64,000 bases of DNA from Druceiella hillmani (Eukaryota > Arthropoda > Insecta > Lepidoptera > Hepialidae), in the NCBI GenBank assembly GCA_039881145.1, contig JAYKKI010000095.1, positions 248,001 through 312,000 of the forward strand, in the 5' to 3' direction. The notes beneath the pieces are model-generated. The model saw only the letters and a list, made by a program, of their open reading frames with translations. It had not been told where the DNA came from and searched no databases. Below are positions 58,014 through 64,000 of this stretch, in pieces (positions within the stretch are counted from its first letter, which is position 1; each line of letters begins with the position of its first letter). A program made the position numbers and the translations under genes.

Positions 58014-58639
58014 AAGCCCAGTCAGTTGTCTTTTTGTGGATAAAATATGGAATAATTTAATGTTAAAGTTAAGGCGTGTAACTTAATTTTAATTTTCTCA
58101 TTGATTCTAAGAAAATTTCAGTACATACCTCTAATTTACCTGTTGTATTTTTAATAATAAAATAATTACTTTAGTAGGTATGCTTATTGTCAACATTTCG
58201 AACGAAGGAAAGTCTTTCATGGCAGCACTTTAACAATAAACAATAAACAAGTAATTCTGATACTGTCACCAAAATTAAATTAATTGATTCTTGCCCAAAT
58301 TAAGTCCTAAATTTGAAAATAATCTCAATTAACTTAAGAGAATGACGACATGTTACTTAACAAGAACAACTTTAGAGAAATTACTAATAAATCCAGAAGA
58401 ATATTTTTAGATATTTTATATGTGACTAACTTTCTTTAATTTCATAAATTATGATTTCTAGGTAAAAGCTGTTTACTGGATTGTGATAGCATTCTTACCA
58501 TTAAAATTGAAACATTTAACTCACTTATTTACTTCTAAATATTAAAATTAATTTTAAGTTGGATTTTAATTAACAAATATTTCATTATAATTTATGAATA
58601 TAGTAAATTTGGGAACAGCTAATCAGCCTATAATATTTG
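58014..58639. other. AT-rich sequence, no gene seen
   Basis: No recognisable element. Confidence 0.4.
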
Positions 58640-59960
58640 AATATGTTTAACCATTATACGATACTAATAATTTAGTCGTAATCAAATTTCTTAATTGAAT
58701 GAGTTTTATTTGAAGTGATAGGAAATCAATATCTATAATTAAATTTGAGTTTTTTTCATTTCGTTTTGGAATTACGTTGTGGAAATATCGAATAAAAAAA
58801 CCTCACTTGTTAGAAATATTAAACAATAAAAGTGACAATGAGTTAGTAAATTTCTTACTCTTTTACTAGTATCCTAAGTAATATTATTTCAAATAATGAA
58901 CCTCCGACACCAACTAATATATTTGCAACAATACAATACAATAAAAAAACGATAATAAAACGAATTAATCAAATATTGACTCTACCATAGCGGAAAAACA
59001 AATGTTATTTTGCTTATAAAAAAAATAAGCAAAATATAAATTACTCACGCAGTTTTATCCTGGTAGTAATAGAAGTAAAATTGTCTTGAAAATAATATAT
59101 TCTCAGCCTAAGCCCACTAAAATCCTCTCCTTATGGATGTCAACTTCCGAATCATTAATCTTAGCTGAGTTACTTATTCAGTTGTCTGACATCGCCTTTC
59201 AACATCACGAAATACTAATTAATTCCAATATACAGTATGCGTTAAATATTTAGTTTAAATACAAGGATGGGTCTTACTCTGTATTTCTCCAACAATTATT
59301 TAATAGTGACCAAAATAATTTTAACTTTTAAAAAATATTTTAAAATGGGTGGTAATATTAAATAAGCTTATATTAATGTTCCTGTCAAACGAAATTATGG
59401 TTAGCCGGACACTGTGAACGGTCTAATAATGAGCTTTACTGTATATATTTCAATTATTTCTTTCTCAAGCCAATGATATACAATAGAATATGAAATGAGT
59501 TTATAATTAGCAAAAGTCGCCTTTCATATATGACTCCAGTACAAGCGTGTGCTCAGCTGAGTGGCTTAGGGTATATTCTCAAACAAACGTGTATTGAAAA
59601 AAATTTAAATATACGAGCCGTTTTTATGGTTATTACAGAAATATTCGCATGTTTTATGTTTGTACCATTTGTGACATGTGGTCAAACATAATTTATATTA
59701 AATTCATTGCCTATGGAAAGTTTGTTCCAGGTACACACGACCGACCGCCTTTCAGGTCAAATGACAAAAAAATCCGCACGAAAATGAGATTACGGATAAC
59801 GTATATACATTTTGTCAATCGGTAGCGATTTCCAATATTTATGAATCTGGCAATATCGACACAGCGCCGACTAAACCTTTGGTCTGCAAACAATTTTAGA
59901 TTGTTTATAAAAATGTTTGCGTACATAGCTTAAAATTGCCATTCAAAAAGTTAATCGAAG
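58640..59960 (+). repeat. duplicated block D, copy 2, second part
   Basis: Aligns with 30340-31730; anchors are listed under copy 1. Separation of the two parts is about 4.6 kb here against about 0.5 kb in copy 1, explained in large part by insertion of the LINE, the repeat B fragment and microsatellites. Confidence 0.7.
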
Positions 59961-60355
59961 TGATTAATAAATACGTCTTAATAAAGTATAAAAAAGTCTA
60001 AAACTTCTTATTTTTTGCAAATAAGCTATTGTGAAATCAATTTATATAAATTTATAACCTTTTTTTATTTATTTATTTTCTCCATTGGTTTAAATTAAAT
60101 AGTTTTCTTGAAGATAAACATGCGTGGTAAAATAAATAAAGTAAATAAATAAAAATTATTAACCAATTTACAGAATAAAATTCAATTTTTTCGTAGTAGA
60201 CGGCAAAATTCTATTTAATGTTGGCCCCATATGAGAATAAAAATGACAAAATTTACTAGAAAAATCAATCAGATAAATAAAGAATCTCGTCATTCAATTA
60301 ATAATATTAGTTAAGAGTATTTCTGGGAAATATGTGACATAGCAAGATGAAACTA

Positions 60356-60810
60356 AGTGCACATTATCACTAAATGTATTCTGTATACACGGATTTACTA
60401 ATCCCATTAATTAAACATATTATAAGATCTGTGCGCTTACAAAAATAGCTTTACATTTTGATTTGAAATTATATTTTATGCTTTGTTCTTTTCTAATTTT
60501 TAATTGTTAAGTAATGTACTTTTTTATATTCTCAAATATAGATGTTTATTTTTACTTAAATTCCATTCCGTAAAGCCACATTATAAGTGCACATTATCTC
60601 TAAATGTATCATGTACACATGGATTTACTAATCCAATTAATTAAACATATTATAATATCTGTGCGCTTCCAAAAATAGCTTTATATTATCATTTGAAATT
60701 GTATCTTATGTTTTGTTCTTTCCTAATGTCTAATTGTCAAATAATTTACTTTTTATTTCCTCAAATATACATGTTTTTTAATTAAATTCCATTCCCGTAA
60801 AGCCAGGATT
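60356..60810 (+). repeat. 230-bp tandem duplication
   Basis: Two head-to-tail copies (60356-60585 and 60586-60810) share agtgcacattatc, taaatgtat, ggatttactaatcc, attaattaaacatattataa, tctgtgcgctt, aaaaatagcttta and ccattcc.gtaaagcca. Divergence is modest. No coding capacity. Confidence 0.9.
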
Positions 60811-61844
60811 ACTTTCACAAGCCTTTTTTATGTTTTTTTTTATTATTGTAAAAAAATATTATAAACATAGTAAACATTAATAAACTTTAAATATATTCTG
60901 ATAATATTCTTCAACGGTATTGTTACGACAAAATTTTAATGTGGTTGAATTAAAAAAAACTTAATATTATGAATGCGCATATTATTAAGAATTAATTCAA
61001 CAAAGCAAAATAAATAATTCTTTAACTCTTCAAGGAAACTTGTATTAATTAATTACTCAATACGTGAGATAAAAATTATAACGCGATTATTAACATTTTG
61101 GAAATACAAACACAAAACTTAAAAAAAACTGTTTTCTCACACCGGAAATCCAATATGAGCCACCACTGGACTATACTAGAGACAACGCAAGCCCGGAATT
61201 ATGCATTGAAATAATTAACGCATTTTATTACTACTTTAATCCGCACTTTTCCTAATAAGAATATTGTGATATCTCAACCATCTCAACTCTCCATAGTAGT
61301 AGTCACACTCACCGAATCTATTGGATGAACTTGGTAAACTTCTCTGACTGCATTTGATCGTACATAAGTGTTATAACCTCGGTTTAGTTCACATAGGTGT
61401 ACGGATACTTATGAGTAACTGTCTTGTCAACGAGAAGAATTTCAATTCTTGGTTTTTATCCCTGAAAACAGATCCGATTAAAGGTAAATTTGATAGGGTA
61501 ACTATTAATTTTACTACATGAAAAAAATAGGTTTCAATGTTATTTAGGCGTTAGTATTTCTTTAGTTTTTATAGGACAGGTTTAAGTTAATCGGTAGTAT
61601 AACTCAAAGGCGGAACGGATGAAAGAAACTTATAGTCTCTTTCACTCATCTTATCACTATCGTATAAAAGAAAGCCCGTATTCATTCAGACGTTCCATTC
61701 ACATTTTATAAGCTTTTGTAAGCGAATTTATCTAGGTAAATGTATATGTACATATAGACTTTTATGTGATTCATGCTTATTCACTGATTGATTTGCTCCT
61801 TAATGATAACACAATACATTCAGCATTTTGAAGAAAGTAAAAAG
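60811..61844. other. AT-rich sequence, no gene seen
   Basis: The stretch 61140-61460 is somewhat less AT-rich but has no readable domain. Nothing recognised. Confidence 0.4.
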
Positions 61845-61925
61845 TATAAACTCAAAAGCCATAGTAACATCCGAATATGTATTGAGAGCTATTAGATAGT
61901 GTATAGTAAGTGAAATATGGGAGTC
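61845..61925 (+). repeat. interspersed repeat C, partial copy 3
   Basis: ccatagtaacatccgaatat, tattgagagctattagata matches 49405-49460 (tcatagtaacaaccgcggaa, ttgagagctattttcggat). Confidence 0.5.
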
Positions 61926-64000
61926 AGGTTAAAAGATCGGTTATCAGAATATTTTTATTCTAGTAGCAAAAGTACATAGATAATAATTTTTCAACTCGTA
62001 AAGTTCATCTCTTCGATATACCCATGCGATTTGTCATGGCAAAAAAAGAGGGGTTAATTTGCTGTCAATGTCAGATTGACAGTTGTTTACATATTTAAAA
62101 ACATGTCCCGACTGATTTTTCGACAGAGTCGAAGCATTTTATAAAATGATGTATACAATTTTGACATATAACGTCTTAATATGTAAAAACTTACATATAC
62201 AGTTTTTTTTAGTTCAATCCACAGAAGTGTATTAATGGATAGAGAAAATTATAGGGAGATACTGTTTTTTATTATATTAAAACGAATCAAATTTATACCG
62301 ACTCAGTAAAATAAATAATAGAACAAGTGCTTTCCACAATAATATTCCTAAGGGATTGCAAGAGACGTTACATGAGTATTATAATAAGCAAAGAATCAAA
62401 CAGTTACTTAAGGAAACAATTTTTTTTGAGAAACACAATGTTAATATTTACAAGTAATTTACTAGCCACACTATTTACCCTTTAATGTCCACTATGCCTA
62501 AATGAATATGAAACGTCTTAGCTGGAGACGACATCCTATTTAACAGATTATTTTATAATAATCTGCATGTTCTTTGGATTACGAAGAACATATTGTGCAA
62601 AAAATTGCAGCCATTTGATTTTGGGCAATGCTGTAAGCTCTCAAAATCTGTCATTGAAGGAGTCGAGCGAAAAGTTCTATCGTAAATGGCAACATATCTG
62701 ATAATCAAAGACCATCACCAGATTCATATAAAAACTGTAGTCGACTTTGTCGATGAATATTTCAAACAACAAAAGTCAAATGCAGCTTATCTATATTATT
62801 AGGTCGTTTTGTAAAATTTTGAAATAAAATTCATCAACATATCATTAATGGAAAAGGTTAGATGCGCTTAAAGATGTAAGTAGAGACATTAATTTGAGCT
62901 GATATTATAACGTTTTCCAATATTTACGAAAAATTCAATTTAAAGTTATTTTAAGTTTAGTTTAAATTTTCAAAATTCAAATATTTTCAAAAAAGTAATT
63001 TCACGATTTACATTTACGATAAAACTGAACATTTTACTACTTGATATTACCTGTACATAAGAAATAGTCTATTAAATCGATATTTATATTAAATGTGTAT
63101 TTCAACCCTCATGTCTACAAAAGAGTATTTACGGTTTAGCAAATTTACGGTACGGTATCATCTAATGTACGTGTAATAGATATTTGTTGTGCGCCTGTGG
63201 CTCGTCCTGTGGTTGCTTTGAGACGTTGCCGGAGACGGTTACCACAAGTGCTGTAACCCGAACGAGCATACAACCTGAGGGTCAAGCTACTGAATAAACA
63301 CTGCAAATATATGAAATTTAGGTTTAGATTTGAAGTAATTGCTTAATTCTCTTATTTTACACATGCTCTTATTCGTTTTAAGACTCTCTTTCTCTTATTT
63401 TTTAATTCTCTCATTATGCCCTCATGTATTCCCCTCTCATCAATTTTTAGAAAAATAAATTGAAATTTGATTTGTTTCTTTCCGTATTCAGTTTTAAATG
63501 AAAAATCAGTAACTTTCTGTAAACATCATTTATAAGTAAATTTGTTAGTGGATTCTTAAGTTAACAAGTTAAGCCTTCATTTATTTCAAATACGTATTAT
63601 AGGTGTTTCATTACATTCATACAATTAATGTATATTGTAAAAACCACAATCATCACCGGGTGTGCCTGAGAGGAGATAGTTTTCACCTCAAAAATACCGC
63701 TACTCTAATAAAGTATCCATATAATTTTAGGAAACTATTCTCCTTTCAAGAGGTTTTTTGTCATATATGTCAGGCAAATTAACTGAAAATAGCAGGAATC
63801 GATTTGAGAAAGAAGTATTTTTCACATCGACAATTCTAAATATAATAAGTAATTAAGGTGTACTCGTATATATAAATTACTTTAAAACATTAGAGTACAA
63901 ATCAAGGATTGAGGATCTTAGTAAAGTAATGAGGACGAATTATTTCTTTCAAACGAAATCCGGACACCAATGTAAAGAAAATAAATAAACAAAAATGTAA
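61926..64000. other. AT-rich sequence with one GC-richer patch, no gene seen
   Basis: A short perfect inverted repeat, ctgtcaat / attgacag, lies at 62061-62081. At 63183-63300 there is a GC-richer patch (gacgttgccggagacggtta) with weak fold-back between tgtggttgc and ggttaccaca. It is not a tRNA and has no open frame. The rest holds nothing I recognise. Confidence 0.4.

Overview
The window looks like nuclear, non-coding DNA from an AT-rich arthropod genome, most likely an insect. The reasons are: very high A+T by eye; many long (TA)n arrays; no bacterial-style gene packing (the longest ATG-started frame is 129 codons and lies partly in CA-rich repeat DNA); and decayed copies of typical arthropod repeats (Gypsy, Helitron, a Jockey/CR1-like LINE, a tRNA-Glu-like SINE head, and an 'accgacttc' repeat common in Lepidoptera and other insects). 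I could not place the species. I see no intact host gene, no convincing host exon, no rRNA, no functional tRNA and no CRISPR array. The readable coding pieces are all broken transposon or multicopy-family fragments.

Layout. 1-9.4 kb: repeats of a diverged unit of about 1.1-1.6 kb (868-1262, 4195-5462, 6160-7235, 7800-9420), with a CA/CG alternating tract at 5.8 kb. 8.68-10.10 kb: a cluster of palindromic insertions. 10.35-12.02 kb (minus): an intronless broken copy of an uncharacterised arthropod protein family, readable end to end in shifting frames. 14.59-15.06 kb (minus): the 3' end of a LINE. 16.59-18.00 kb (plus): a Helitron Rep fragment joined directly to a Gypsy pol fragment. 18-26 kb: mostly anonymous DNA with a tandem duplication (19.3 kb), a 41-bp exact direct repeat (19.7/20.4 kb) and a G-rich purine tract (24.6 kb). 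26.6 kb: the C-terminal piece of a second LINE. 29.5-31.7 kb: a block that is paralogous to 53.6-60.0 kb, where the second copy was split by a LINE (55.4-57.9 kb) that itself carries a SINE-like insertion. 33.9-35.7 kb: a diverged duplication around a third palindromic element. 52.4-53.2 kb: an 'accgacttc' repeat and a nested palindromic MITE. 60.36-60.81 kb: a 230-bp tandem duplication. The rest is anonymous AT-rich sequence and microsatellites.

The most unusual signal is a small palindromic element found three times (8701-8839, 9857-10092, about 34278-34552). Two copies are flanked by direct repeats of 17 and 12 bp, which is atypical of cut-and-paste MITEs. The arms of the larger copies contain a hammerhead-ribozyme-like core (CTGANGA, short hairpin, GAAA, short hairpin ending in C, and a closing stem). 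This could be a non-autonomous retro-inserted, ribozyme-bearing repeat (Penelope-like or retrozyme-like). That reading is inference and needs a structure search and a consensus to test it.
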